From Spongospora subterranea f. sp. subterranea (lineage: Eukaryota; Endomyxa: Phytomyxea; Phytomyxea; Plasmodiophorida), in contig JAUGWO010000102.1 of NCBI GenBank assembly GCA_049724395.1, positions 186,001 through 250,000 on the forward strand: a stretch of 64,000 nucleotides of DNA. Direction: 5' to 3'. Below are positions 23,560 through 34,746 of this stretch, in pieces. Numbering within the stretch: the first letter of the stretch is position 1; each line of letters opens with the position of its first letter. The position numbers were made by a program, and so were the translations under genes. The notes beneath the pieces were generated by a model that saw only the letters and a program-made list of their open reading frames with translations, was not told where the DNA came from and searched no databases.

Positions 23560-26068
23560 TCAAGTTACGTTTGATTCATGGGAGATATTCAGCCTCAAAA
23601 TTTTTTCACGCACACTGCTGATGAAATCTGATTGCAATTGTGTAAAAAGTTCTAGGCTACGCCAAGGCAAAGTCGACTGGGCAGTCATTATTAATGTCTG
23701 ACGTCTGCGATCATGAAGATCTGTCACTAATAAATGAACTCCAGGTCTCCAATGCGCTTTGTCTCTGGACAGCTTTTTGCACATCGACTTTCGAAGCTTT
23801 TCAAGAACCTCCGTTGGCGTGTCGAAGGCAATGTCGATTTCGCATTTAGCAACGGCATTTGACGACCTGGACAAGTTCGTTATCTTTAAGACGTCCTGTA
23901 AAAAAAAAATCGAAGATATTTTCAAACATAGAGAATATGATCATCCAGGTAATCAATAACTAACACTTCTGAGTTGGAAATTGTCCATAATCGACAATTT
24001 CCCAGTATCCGATATAAACTCGGTTTGAGTCAGAGTTAAACGGTTAACTGTGTATATCTGGTCGTTTATCTCCACCAGGTCGTTCACTACCACAGCAGAC
24101 GTTAGGAAACAGTGCGGAGCGTAGACCTTTTCATACCTTCATACGGATTGGTCCCAAATACAAACACGACTCCGGATACGAACTTTTCACATGTTGCCCC
24201 GACTCCAAATGACAGTGAAACAAGTACAGCCTAAATTACTATGATGAAAGATAAAAAAAATTTAACTAAAACTACCGATAGAGATATGGTAAGGTTGCGT
24301 GCATCCCAGCCTAGAACATACGCCATCGCAAATATAAATACAAGGCAGTATGGTAGATCCGCTAGATTCTTCAATAACCGAGCTGTATTCTTAGTCATAT
24401 CAATGAAATCAGTTGAAATGAACGAATAAACCTTAGATGGGAACGCACCTCAAACTTGATAAGGCGATCTTTGAGTTTTCGCCGAATCTGAAACATTCTA
24501 ACAAATGCAGCGGCGAATTGAGTCTCATTGAATGCTTGCGTTAGCCAACATTCTTTATCAAACAGTATACGGAACGCGCGAGTAGCTTCAGCATTATTCT
24601 AATTTGACAACATGAGATTATTTCTTAGTGTCAGCTTCTGAGTCGTTGTTACCGAGAATATTTTCGACCAACGACAGAATAGAACCGCTTCATCTTGCTT
24701 AGGCCTTAAGAAAGTGTCATATATAACAAGGGATGCTATTGCCATCTCCTTTTCATTATTGATAACCACATGGTAGTCATCAGATCGAACCCAGGTATGA
24801 TTCCTGGTGAATCGCAACGGAAAACTGAACTGGTGTAATGTGATGAGCCCAACTCGATCCATAAATTGCATGCTGACCAATAACCGTCAGAAATGTTAGA
24901 GCAGCTGTCAGTGATTTCACACTACCGTTGTCTATCGATCCTCGCCGCACGTACAGCATATCTTTGAAGTGGCGATGATGCACATAGTAGATCAGCGACA
25001 CCTTCCATGAATTCTAACTCCTCAATGCAATGACCATAGGAATCGGAAGTCACCTTCAACCTGTTGATTAGTGTCAACCCGTTGTTTAAGCAGTTGACCA
25101 TTTCCAAATGTGGTTACCGAACACCGAGAAAGAGACTCTCCCTGACGAACATGATTATAGAGAATATTGGTAACGCTGATGTTAGGGCAAACCCGAACTC
25201 GAGGTAGCTGTGTGATGAAGTGACACCTAATTCGGGATCAATAGATAATAAATATGGTATGATACCATAACGCAGCGACAAATCTATCATCATGGTAAAT
25301 GTTCTTAATATCATGCATTGAATATTTGATTCCTTTCTTACAAAAACAACACAGACTCAATACATGGCGGAATGACGCGATGAATTCGCGGACCCTCCAT
25401 GCCAAATATCGAACGGCGTAGCGAATATAGTACAGCAACGTCAATTCCACTACATTGCATACCCAATAATCGCCAATAATCTGGCAATATTCAATTAGTG
25501 GGAGGGTGTAAGACAAGGATTTCGTGAAAACCCACCACTGCGGGAAGAGCAAGCCATATCCATAACTTCATGCCATCAAGTATGACTTGATCACTGACGA
25601 CATAATATGACAAGACGGAGGCAATTACGCTCAGCACAGTGACTATTATTGCGAAAATCGTTTTGTGATGTAATGTCACCCATCCCCATATTTCCATGTT
25701 TTCATCTATAAAATGATGAGGTGGCTCCTTCACTCGAGGGGCGATCAGGTTCGACTGCAATCGAAATATCAGAAATACCGCATCATTGATACTATATAAT
25801 CAATCAATACCGGATCTTCTTCCCCATTGTCATCGTCATCAAAATAACTTGATTGCGATAAGTGTGATGCCTCCGACAATTGCTTCAGTAATAAATTTGA
25901 TCGCGCGCGGAATACATCTTGATCCTGATGAATATTTCCTTGCTCAACGTCGACGTTGATATCCGTGTCTGTTCGACCTTCTCTGGACTTGATATTCTTA
26001 TTCCCACTTGCCATTAAGCCCATCTCCGAGGCTATTGTATTCCTGTTGCCTGTATTGTCGTCCATCAT
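23560..26068 (-). CDS. MscS-family mechanosensitive channel, Msy1/Msy2-like
   Basis: Start at 26068 (MMDDNTGNRNTIASEMG); acidic cytosolic N-terminus, then several transmembrane exons (about 25760-25110, for example IFAIIVTVLSVIASVLSYYV). A helical linker at 24440-24597 (TRAFRILFDKECWLTQAF, NETQFAAAFVRMFQIRRKL) occupies the place of the EF-hand of fungal Msy channels. Next are TM helices (LPYCLVFIFAMAYVLGW) and the pore-lining MscS helix SLSFGVGATCEKFVSGVVF with FGTNPYEG. The beta domain follows (NDLVEINDQIYTVNRLTL), then the C-terminal alpha-beta domain (EIDIAFDTPTEVLEKLRK, HWRPGVHLLVTDL). Fungal Msy channels sit in ER or vacuolar membranes and protect against hypo-osmotic shock through Ca2+ release. 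Head to head with TPGS1. Exon borders at 24880-25330 are uncertain. Confidence 0.8.
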
Positions 26069-26450
26069 TATAAAAAATCAAGGCCCGGTAAGTTTCAGGC
26101 CTAAAGAAATGGCACGCGACATGGCGACGATTCTAAAATCGACACCCACATCCCGTTTCTCTAAGGAGACAACCGCCCACAAACATGGGGGTAATCCTGT
26201 ACACATTATTGTCGGTGAAGATGAATTATGAGCAAAATCACGATCTAATTGAGCAGAATCATCGGAAACGTAAGAGAGTTAGGGTGCTTGGCCTCTCATT
26301 TTACTGTGGAATCAACTGCTGTCTGTTACTACACTGTGCGCTCTTCTGTGGACCTGACCCAGTAGTAGTGTTACCATCACGTCTTCTCATTCGTTGATCA
26401 TTTGTGTTTTGTCATCAACTTAAGACACCCTATTCCAGCCGGGCTCGGAG
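26069..26450. promoter_or_regulatory. Divergent promoter region, MscS channel / TPGS1
   Basis: 382 bp between two opposite starts. No recognisable TATA motif; short open frames on the plus strand (26185-26397) look incidental. Should drive both genes. Confidence 0.4.
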
Positions 26451-27410
26451 ATGGTGGAGGAGTCGGCATCCCGACCAGACATTGACCGTTATCTGGAAAC
26501 GACCGGCCTGGACGTCTACATCCAGGATGCGTTGATTCTCGTGCTGGAGAACCGACCCGAGGATCCTATCCGCTTCCTTGTAGAATAGTACGATGAGTAG
26601 TTATTTGGAGGGATGCCGTTCCTAATGCCTGTGTAGCTTTCAGACATGTGAGAAACCGGGAACTCCATTGTCTAGAGCGTATAGATATCTAACGATGACC
26701 CCAAGGACTAGACCGGCTTTTATGTATAACTTAGTGTCTGCATTTACCATTTTGAACACTGCAAAAAGTCAGTTGACGTTTCGAGAAAAAAGTACTCTCA
26801 TTAACAATGCTATGCGGGTCAGATGGGTCTCAACCTTGCGGATTGCATGGTAAGGAGTTTGCAAAAATTCTTTACCTGTTGTCCAGCGAATTTCCCGTTG
26901 AAGTCATCACTCCACTTTTCAAAGTTTGTCAGACAGTTTGTGTTTTACAGTTATTTTATGGTTTTTTTGGTAGATTATGAAGAAGAGCGATTCCGATCTG
27001 ATAGAGTTCAGTGAGTTCCGAGAGGCGGTTTATCTGACACTCCAGTTTGAAGGTTCGAGCAAAAAAATCAAATTGCTAATAACTGCTAATTTCTCATAAA
27101 AATAGAACTGTTTGCTGCCACTGAGTGGCTTTTTAAAGGTTGTGATCCAGATTCAAGTGGAACGATATCCAAAGAGAAATTGAACACGATCATGGCAATC
27201 ATGCAAAGCGATCCTACAACCAGCAACCTGTATTGTGCACACTAGATAGTAGAAGTTCATTTGCATTGCTGAAATCATTCGGTTTCAGGTTAGATCCAGG
27301 AAAGACCTCCATGCAAAAGGACCGGCTATCTTATAATGACTTTTTGCTGCATATGCTTCGGATCTGTTCTCTTCCTGGCACAAGCAATGATTCTGATTCT
27401 AATTTTTGAG
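26451..27410 (+). CDS. TPGS1: Tubulin polyglutamylase complex subunit 1 homologue
   Basis: Start ATG 26451 (MVEESASRPDIDRYLETTG). The N-terminal segment is an RIIa/DPY30-like docking helix pair typical of TPGS1: DVYIQDALILVLENRPEDP. Splicing a GTACGA...TGTGTAG intron just after FLVEY gives EYFQTCEKPGTPLSRAYRYL, matching the human AHYFENMG and LGRALWHLRLAH region. It continues with RPAFMYNLVSAFTIL, then EFREAVYLTLQFE, WLFKGCDPDSSGTISKE and YNDFLLHMLRIC near the end. TPGS1 is a non-catalytic scaffold of the TTLL1 polyglutamylase complex, which adds glutamate chains to axonemal and centriolar tubulin. Its presence implies a flagellated life stage. The stop lies about 50 bp from the NOX stop on the other strand. 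Confidence 0.82.
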
Positions 27411-27457
27411 ATTATTGTTATTTTAATCATTATAAACATTCGTATGCACTGACTGGG

Positions 27458-30400
27458 TTAAAAATTTTCCTAAATCATGGACGATCAGAGCACATCACAA
27501 AAACTTTGGTTTTCAAACCTTATGCAGACGAAAGAATGTCTTGGAAGTGGTGCTGCTATAACGTATGCATTCTTCTAGGAGGTCGGATGCAATAATTGGA
27601 TTGCCACAATATGCTACACCAATGTCATTGGCGGCATGAGTCGAAGCTACATGCTGGAATTGTTCACTCCACTTCGGACGGCCTCTGTGGACCATAATAT
27701 TGCCAAACTGTCTCGGTGGTCCTGGTTGTGGACATTGCATCGACATCAGCATTTCTGTTTCTGTCCAAGGCGCTTTCACAAGGGACAAGATTCTCATCAC
27801 CATGAAGTGACGAACCCCAGAACTTCTTATTGCCAACGGCCTATTGACATTTTCGAGGTCCTGAGTATCAGCGGTCATTGAGAACATGTGTTCAACCTTA
27901 TTCAATACAGCCGGATTGCAATTATCGGGAACAGAAGTGACAAATATGTGAAACTTAAACGTTTTCTGTCTGGAGTTTTCTGGGTTGACTGCCCATAAAT
28001 TATGAACCTAAAAAAAGCCATCTCAGTCAGGTACTGCGGGCACGTCTAATTGCTCACTTCATCGTCGGCCTCTTTAAGCAGACGAATTACCCAGCGAAAC
28101 GAGTCTACTTCTTTATGAGAGGTGACGAAATAGAAGTATGCATGATCGGGATACGAGCGTCCGATACTGAATTTCCATCTGAGATATAGAACGGCAATCA
28201 ACAAACCGACGGAAATTTCAAAACAAACAGGGTGGCTGAACCTGTAATGAACTATGCTTTTAACGGTGGCACAGATAGGGGTGATGCCAATTCCAGCGCC
28301 AATAACCATGACAATCGAGTATTCAGAGACATGTTGAGTTGGCGCCGAATGTGGGCCATAGACTCGGAAAAGTTTGAGTCCATCAGGACCTATCACCTGA
28401 AAAGGCAACGCGTTAACGTATTAAGATACTTGACGCTTCTCTGGATAAAGGACCTTGCCCCGAGCACCGCTTTTATCGTTGGGGTTTACGAAAGAATGAA
28501 ATGCAGTATCAGTAGGCATTAGAACAGAACAATAATCAGCGAGCCTCGCTGTCCAACTTGTTCCTTTCTCGGCCCCAATTACCCGAATATGAACAGTTAC
28601 GTCCTCCTCCTAAGAGAATCATCACGATATTCTTTCCCAGACAATGACCGCACGAAACCCATCCATACTTGTGGTGCTGACGAAATAGTGAACGGGTGCC
28701 ATTCGCCCTTGGATATATGTGGAACATTCAGATATAAATACTGGCCCTCTTTGTATCCAGCTGGGAAGGCCGTCTTTCTATCGAAACTCAAGGCGATCAC
28801 ATTACCTGATCACAATAAAGTTCATATTGAGGTTTGATACCATAATATCCACTGTATGAATTACCCATGTTGGTGATTGATGTTAATGAGACGCATCTAT
28901 AAGCTGATAGGGTGCGATAGAGCCGCTCTAGCAAGTAGATTGGCACTACGATCACAAGCGATTTCCAGATATTCCGATTGATTCCACCACGCCCGTGAGG
29001 GAACAGCAGAATGATAAACCCGATAAAAAAGTGGTGACTATACCAAAATATCTGCCAGGGGAGTTTTCCGTCAAATGGTAATCACAGTTAACGAACCCGA
29101 CATCGTAATTTCACCTCGAAATGCGCCCATTTGACATTGTGCGGTGCAGCTGCATAAAGGAACAGCATGCATATAAATAGGGCAACGCCTGTTGTCCATG
29201 GCCAAATCCCATAGAACTGCCAGGTATAGTCGGGCGACAGACCATAGTTCACAAGATGCATTAGTGTGTGCATCACTGCGGAAAACAGAATCACCCAGGC
29301 CACAATTTTGTGAAATTCCAGCGCTTTATCGAGGGGGATAAACGCCAGAATCCTTCGAAGGAACCGCTGGGATGACGTCTGGGAAACAAACAAACAAGCA
29401 CGGGGACGTTGAAAACAGTGAACAGAACATCATATTGCCTCGTTCGAATACCTGAGATTGGGTTGACAGATCGTAAAGGTACCGGATGAAGGTTCGGCAA
29501 ACAGGGAGGAACACAAGTGCACAGTTCAAATCCAGAATAGCACCCCAGGCTTTTGCCCAGGCCACAAATTGGGAAGCGGCGAAATTTGTCGGCATCGCGT
29601 CGATCTGTTCAAACCTATGAACCGCGCGGGCATGGTTATTGGGGATATATATGTAATTCACGAGACTGACCATGTCAATAAAACAGTTACGAATAAGGTG
29701 ATGTTGAAGACTGTCCAGATTGCCATCCACACAACTTCGCCAAGCTTGTTTTCCTCCTTAAGCAATAGCGATAATCGACGCCAGATTTCCTATATTGCAC
29801 CTGAGCGCTGTCCTGGTTTCAAACTGGGCAACCGAACGATGTTTTACACACCTTTTTCGCCTTCACTCTCGGTCGAGAATGTTTCGGCTTGGCATCTTGA
29901 ACGAGCTTTTCACTTTTGACCGCCGAAACCAGATGAACGAACGCAGAAATCAACAACGTCGCCCCGGCCGTCAGAGTGATTATCGACATCAGGGTTGGGA
30001 TAGCCAAACTAGACGGCATTGTTCAAGAAAATATGAACATTTAGCTGAACCTGACCATACATAGTATATGTCACCGCTCGCTTTGGAAAATTTGTTGGAG
30101 AACGCTCTTTCCAACGGGACTCATACAATGCGATCCCGGCGCCAGCCACTCTGTGCGTTGCGTCTTAGCCGATTATTTCAAAAACCCGATTCCGTCGATG
30201 CTTACATGCCATAGAGACAGATGACGAGATCCCACGTTGAATACAATATCGCATTGGAGAATAGCCAATAGAATATGACAGTGGAGCTGCCGATCAGACT
30301 GATGGCGGACCCGATCGTCATGTTGGTTGCCCACATTCCATAGCGCGTACTCGATATCTGTATCTCGGAACTAGCGGCCACTATCTCGGGGTCGATGAAC

Positions 30401-30683
30401 TTCTCAAACCCCATGCTTTGTAGAGGCTGATCAGAAGGTCCACTGTAAAACCAGTTATATTACTTTATCGATTTAACACATTGTAGTATAGAATCGGGGT
30501 GTACCGCATAACAACGCTTTTCAACGGGAAGAAACCGGGACGCTGATTACTATTCTGAATTTTTCCAAAGCCCCAGCCATCCGGCCCCTGGTGGTCAACT
30601 TGAACCACATCGCCAATGTTAAGAACTAGTTCGTTCTTCCGGTTGGGCTTGTATGAAAACCCGACGTCAGCAAGCTGAGACAT
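27458..30683 (-). CDS. NADPH oxidase (gp91phox-like) with N-terminal SH3 domain
   Basis: Start placed at the ATG 30683 ([14 protein letters not shown]). Residues 5-60 are an SH3 domain: [41 protein letters not shown]...TTACAG intron joins it in frame (VVMR then [15 protein letters not shown]) to an exon with TM segments, then further TM exons, then a canonical NOX core. That core has [31 protein letters not shown], haem histidines in [20 protein letters not shown] and [11 protein letters not shown] motif HPFTISSAP, and NADPH site [16 protein letters not shown]. The C-terminus is completed by a tiny last exon (27458-27469) coding ENF, giving the conserved FRLHKENF ending. Family role: electron transfer from NADPH across the membrane to O2, making superoxide. 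The cis SH3 is unusual, since NOX partners normally supply SH3 domains in trans. Confidence 0.86.
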
Positions 30684-30855
30684 CGGGTTCACTTTCGGTG
30701 TGCTATGAGCCCAATACAATATTGAACTGCCAATCAACAAAAGCCCATGTTCGAGAAACCTCTCGACGTCGCAATGAATGGTAAAGATCCAGAACACTGC
30801 GTATAAAATATGTATATTGGTATTATTAAGGGGAGCATCTGGAGTTGTTCTGGAT

Positions 30856-31870
30856 TTAGGTACAGTGACTAAGAGAAGGACCGCCGCACGATAGGCTCAG
30901 GATTATGTATAAAATGGCCTGTCCACAGCAATAATATTTACGACCGCTCTGATTTTTGATGTCATGATTCACTCTTACCAGCACGACCACGATCATTAAT
31001 GAAATAGTTTTAACGTTTTTACACCACATCGAACTATATAACCTCGGTTAAGGAACAGGTACATCAATGGCTTTCACAAACTGACCGCTTTAACTTTGTA
31101 GCGCGCTTTCGGAATTGCAGAGCGCTGGCGTCCAACTGCTCCGATTTATCCACAAGTAGCTCTGAACACATCATTATCAGTCCAAACTGCAATGAACTGA
31201 CCATTGTTAACAAACCAATCCGATCGCCTCTTTCCAAAACTCTATCGATATTCTCTACCTATATTGGCATCTTAATCATGTGAGATTTCTAAGCTGGAGC
31301 TTCGACCGACCATGACATTCCGAGCGAGTGACAATTCATGTTGAACAGCTGCTATCTTCGAATTGTTTACTCTGGCCTTGTTGAAAAACTTCATTCTGGC
31401 CTGTAGAACATTGGAGAATTCGCTGTTGAGTGAATAAGCGATGGCGGTGGAAGCCGATGCCCCGTAAGTTGCTAAGTGAAGGAAGGAAACTTAATGGATG
31501 AACAATTCAGAGACCCCATAATACAGCTTACTCGAAAAACGTACTCGGATATCATCGAGGAATTCAAACGGGGCAAAGTTTCCGAACGCTTGGTCACCCA
31601 TACATAAATACGTAATATTTTTAGATATAAAATAATGGAACAGATACCTATATAGTGACTGGTATTAATTTGAGAATGAACATGCACAATGTGCAGAATC
31701 TACCCGTCAAGTTCATAAGTTGCTCTTTCTTGACTGAGATCGATTCTGGACAGCAGGACGCGAGTAACCTGCGAGAAATTCCCAGATATCCCGGGCATAA
31801 TATATTCTGCCAGAACGTCAGTCCCTCGAGCGACCAAAGCATAGAGCAGCGAATCGGTAGACGGATTCAT
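30856..31870 (-). CDS. VAMP7: VAMP7-like longin R-SNARE
   Basis: Start ATG 31870. Longin domain: MNPSTDSLLYALVARGTDVL, FSQVTRVLLSRID, RATYEL, then AFGNFAPFEFLDDIRVRF and IAYSLNSEFSNVLQARMKF, all aligning with vertebrate VAMP7. The SNARE motif follows (SKIAAVQHELSLARNVM, NIDRVLERGDRIGLL, ELLVDKSEQLDASALQFRK); the zero-layer Arg should lie in NVMVGR or NIDRVLER. A C-terminal TM anchor (SLMIVVVLAILYIIL after a 60-nt intron) and a short tail (SCGGPSLSHCT) also match the VAMP7 ending. It mediates fusion of late endosomal, lysosomal or vacuolar and secretory vesicles. At least six short exons. It sits on the same strand as NOX, with only about 170 bp between its stop and the NOX ATG. Confidence 0.85.
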
Positions 31871-32280
31871 AATACAGACAATAGTAAAATGCGGTCAATA
31901 AACGGAGTTGAGAGGTTACTGAAGGTGGAGGAGGCCGCACGCACCGCCGACCTGATTGCAAGTCACTTTCCCCTCTCATTTCAGGTTATGCCGTGACTGC
32001 ACGACCACTCACTCCGGCACACACCAAATTCGTTACAGGCCGCACCTTTCACTGACTACACCACTGTAGGTAGGTGGTAGGCATGCAGCCCGATTGACAG
32101 TCGGCAACACCCTCGCCATCTTCGGTCGATTTCATGGAATAATATTCCCTCAAAGTTTGGTTGATAAATGTATTGGCGCATACATCACCCATGGTAAATC
32201 GTTGCCTACTCGCAATTGTTTTTCAAGCCTTACGGTAGGGTGCCGGACTCGAGAAAATTTAATTTGATACTAGTTTTAGA
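31871..32280. other. Intergenic region between TMEM42-like and VAMP7 genes
   Basis: 410 bp; upstream of VAMP7 and downstream of the TMEM42-like stop. No gene or clear motif seen. A stretch at 31895-31997 stays open on both strands but has no family features. Confidence 0.35.
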
Positions 32281-32795
32281 TCACTCGATATGCTTTTCAG
32301 TAACGACTTCGTTTGATGACATACTGATCAAACATACGCCCAATATAATAAAAGCAACGCCGAACATCCAAAGCATGGATACTTGTTCATTGAAAAGAAC
32401 ATGCCCATATACTCCAGAAAGAAGAAACTGGATAGACGAAATGACCGCGATAGCAGATGTGGAACCCCTATATGTGGATTGAGATGATGGGAGTCGAATG
32501 AAAAAAATGTAGACAAACATTATGTTCATGCTTTTCACCATGTATGATATACCAACTGCATTCATTATGACCATGGCCGCGATTAGCAATAATGAATAGG
32601 TGATCGCTGTGATCTTCAAGTAAGTTAGCCAGGATGATGGCAATTGGCGCGACATTAAACCTTCAAGCAGTCTGAAGAATGATTGCATATGAATTCAGCG
32701 GCAAACTTCGAACATCCCTCACAGCTAAAGGCAACTTTTCCTATCGTGGAACCTAATGATGAGAATAACGCCGATGTGGCGCACGTTGATGCCAT
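32281..32795 (-). CDS. TMEM42-like small multi-pass (EamA/DMT-fold) membrane protein
   Basis: Start ATG 32795 (MASTCATSALFSSLGSTIGK). A 48-nt intron (GTTTAATG...TTGAAG near 32610-32660) and a second of about 50-60 nt near 32470 join three exons. The product is about 135-140 aa with four hydrophobic helices: SALFSSLGSTIGKVAF, ITYSLLLIAAMVIMNAVG, STSAIAVISSIQFLLSGV and MLWMFGVAFIILGVCLI. Order and motifs (GKVAF, STSAIAV, FNEQVSMLWMFG) follow human TMEM42 (AKLAF, SSAIASV, YGECQEVLWW). The family belongs to the drug/metabolite transporter superfamily as a half-size member; function is unknown. Confidence 0.7.
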
Positions 32796-33540
32796 TTAAT
32801 TTCAACTCCGTCCCTGGGATTGTACATTAGGTAGTGAATCGGACTGCCGGCCACTTTCAACCAGATGGACGCGAAACCGGAGGTGATGCAATGTGACAAA
32901 ATCAATGCAGTATCCTACAGTGATTTCTAACGAGTTTTGTAGAAAAAATCAGTAGGTGATTGCACCTGGTTTATGTGTAGGTGCTTTGGTGTGATTTTTC
33001 ATGGTCAAACGTTTTCTGTCATTCAACATCAATTTATTAATATATTAAAAGCTTTTAAAGTCTTTTTTTTTAAAAGCTTAAGTCCTTAAATTTTTAAAGC
33101 TTTTAAAGTCTTTTTTTAAAAGCTTAAGTCTTTAAATATATTGAAAATATATTAACCGTTCCCTCTGAACTTTTTCGCTTATCAATTGCGGATTTTATTA
33201 TACTCCATTTCCTCGCATCATCGGTAATCTCACTTTCAAAAAGGCGCTATATCAATTTGGGTACAGAAGCTGTGGTCTATGGTTCGGTTACACGCACAAT
33301 GAATTGAGAAAATCATTACAGAGCATTGGTTATCACTGCTGTTTCCAATAATTCAACAAAATGGCGTCCAAAACGATCGCGAATGAACCGCTTGAGTAAA
33401 TGATAAGTTGAGTTAAGTTGGCGACTGAAGTCGAGGCAGCTGGAGCAGCCCCTCACCAGTTGCGGATAAGGCTGCAACGGGGGTGACCGCAACATTGGGC
33501 TACTCTGACACCCATTGACTGTATCGTCAGATTTATCGTC
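32796..33540. other. AT-rich intergenic region with tandem hairpin block
   Basis: 745 bp between divergent genes (TMEM42-like on minus, helical-repeat protein on plus). It holds a low-complexity AT block with a tandem duplication (separate entry) and nothing else I can identify. The minus-strand open frame at 33316-33612 overlaps the start of the next gene and looks accidental. Confidence 0.45.
33047..33139. repeat. Tandem AT-rich hairpin repeat, two copies
   Basis: Two adjacent units of about 46-48 bp share the order AAAGCTTTTAAAGTCTTTTT, poly-T, AAAAGCTTAAGTC, TTAAAT. Each contains HindIII-type palindromes (AAAAGCTTTT, AAGCTT), so the block can fold into hairpins. Copies differ mainly in T-run length. 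Confidence 0.85.
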
Positions 33541-34746
33541 ATGATAAAGTCCATGGCGTTGAACCACGTATATCAAATCAGGTGTATTACTACGAGAGCG
33601 ACCGTAGCTCATCGTGCTCTACAAAAACATCAAGATGCTTCAATGCAAGATTATATGATTAGGAAGAAGTTCACGTCTAGTTTGAAACATGCGACTAGTG
33701 TTTCGCAGCTGGCGTCGATAGTCAAGTTGCAGATCGAGAATCCTGAGAAATCGTCTGATCTTTTAACTCCAAGAAATGTATCGTTGATTGGTTATAAAGT
33801 CGGTCAACTCCATGAACAAGGGTGCACGAACGACAATGCTGAGTTCAAGCCAGTCATACTCAACTTGATAGACAAGTATGTTTTATCAGATTTACAAACT
33901 TTTTTATCAACTTCACAAATAATTAGCACCAAAATCACGTTCATAGCAATCACTTATCATCTTTTTTGACTTTAGAAATCTGCAACATTTTTCGACGACA
34001 TCGTCGAGCTCGTTGTTGAAATCTCTGGCAAAATGGAAATGGGACGTACCGAGGGACCTCCCACTAAAAATTAGCAAGACGCTGTTTTCCGTCCCTCGAC
34101 ACAATAAATTATCTTTATCACGAGCGATATCGGGAATGGCTGAAATTGGAGTCGCAGACCCATCTGTATGGAAAACCGCCATTTCGGCTGCTGAAATGTA
34201 AGGATCGTGGATCACGCTCATATCTTATAGAAGTTGAAACATTTTGGTTCATAGGCAGCTCCCCTATATGGATGGATTCTCCCTTGCTGAGTGTTTATCT
34301 GGAATATCACGTTCAGGTCTTGGTGATGCCTCGTTTTTCGATAAAGTTGTTGCTTTCATAGAGCCCCGCACTCTTAGCTTCGATCCAATCAGCACTTCTC
34401 GCATTGCATTTTCGCTGGCTTGCGTCCGAGATCATATCCCTCAACTAGCCTCCACGTTCGATAAACTGTCTCTTCAGGTATGCAATTTTTCTCGAATGGG
34501 ATATCTGTTGATAGACCCCATCAGATCTTACGGCAACTGCCGATGTATTGCCCAGTATGCTTGCAACTGGTCGTAAAATCGTTTGCTCAAGTTTCGCCTG
34601 CTAATGTCAAGCTCTTTGACGCGATTGGGGACAGCATATCTGCTCGCCAGAAAGATTTTCCTGTAGAGACACTGAAGCTGATTCAGACAGCCTATAAGTC
34701 GGCTGGACTTAGACACAACGCCTTAGAATCTATCCAAATATCGTAA
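33541..34746 (+). CDS. Helical-repeat (FASTK/RAP- or OPR-like) probable mitochondrial protein
   Basis: ATGs at 33541 and 33553. The N-terminus is basic with no acidic residues and Arg/Ser/Thr-rich (QIRCITTRATVAHRAL), a good mitochondrial presequence. Four exons joined by introns near 33877-33976 (GTATGT...TTTAG), about 34200-34250 and about 34478-34530. The product consists of repeated alpha-helical pairs of about 35-40 residues, such as ISGMAEIGVADPSVW, SGISRSGLGDASFFDKVVAF, IAFSLACVRDHIPQLASTF and IQTAYKSAGLRHNALESI. This style recalls FASTK/RAP and OPR helical repeats that bind organelle RNA. No RAP domain is seen at the C-terminus, so the assignment is only to a fold class. Function unproven. 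Confidence 0.6.

Larger units (their letters stand above)
22545..23575 (-). mobile_element. LTR-retroelement fossil with retropepsin-like (protease) remnant
   Basis: The roughly 1-kb stretch between the WDR17 stop and the MscS channel holds minus-strand fragments with features of a clan AA aspartic protease from LTR retroelements, for example TLADGSTVKSQFSTLLD and DVLLGRPLLLCLG. The family (Ty3- or Ty1-like) cannot be settled. It is broken in several places and only a protease-adjacent portion remains; no integrase or complete reverse transcriptase is visible, and no long terminal repeats are seen. A perfect 30-bp direct repeat (22580-22609 and 23239-23268) lies inside it. It looks old and non-functional. 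Confidence 0.55.

Noticed and set aside
30465-30797. Extended N-terminus of the NOX gene with a TM before the SH3
   Set aside because: The frame is open to 30797 and hydrophobic, but has no ATG and abuts the VAMP7 stop; kept only as a possibility in the findings.
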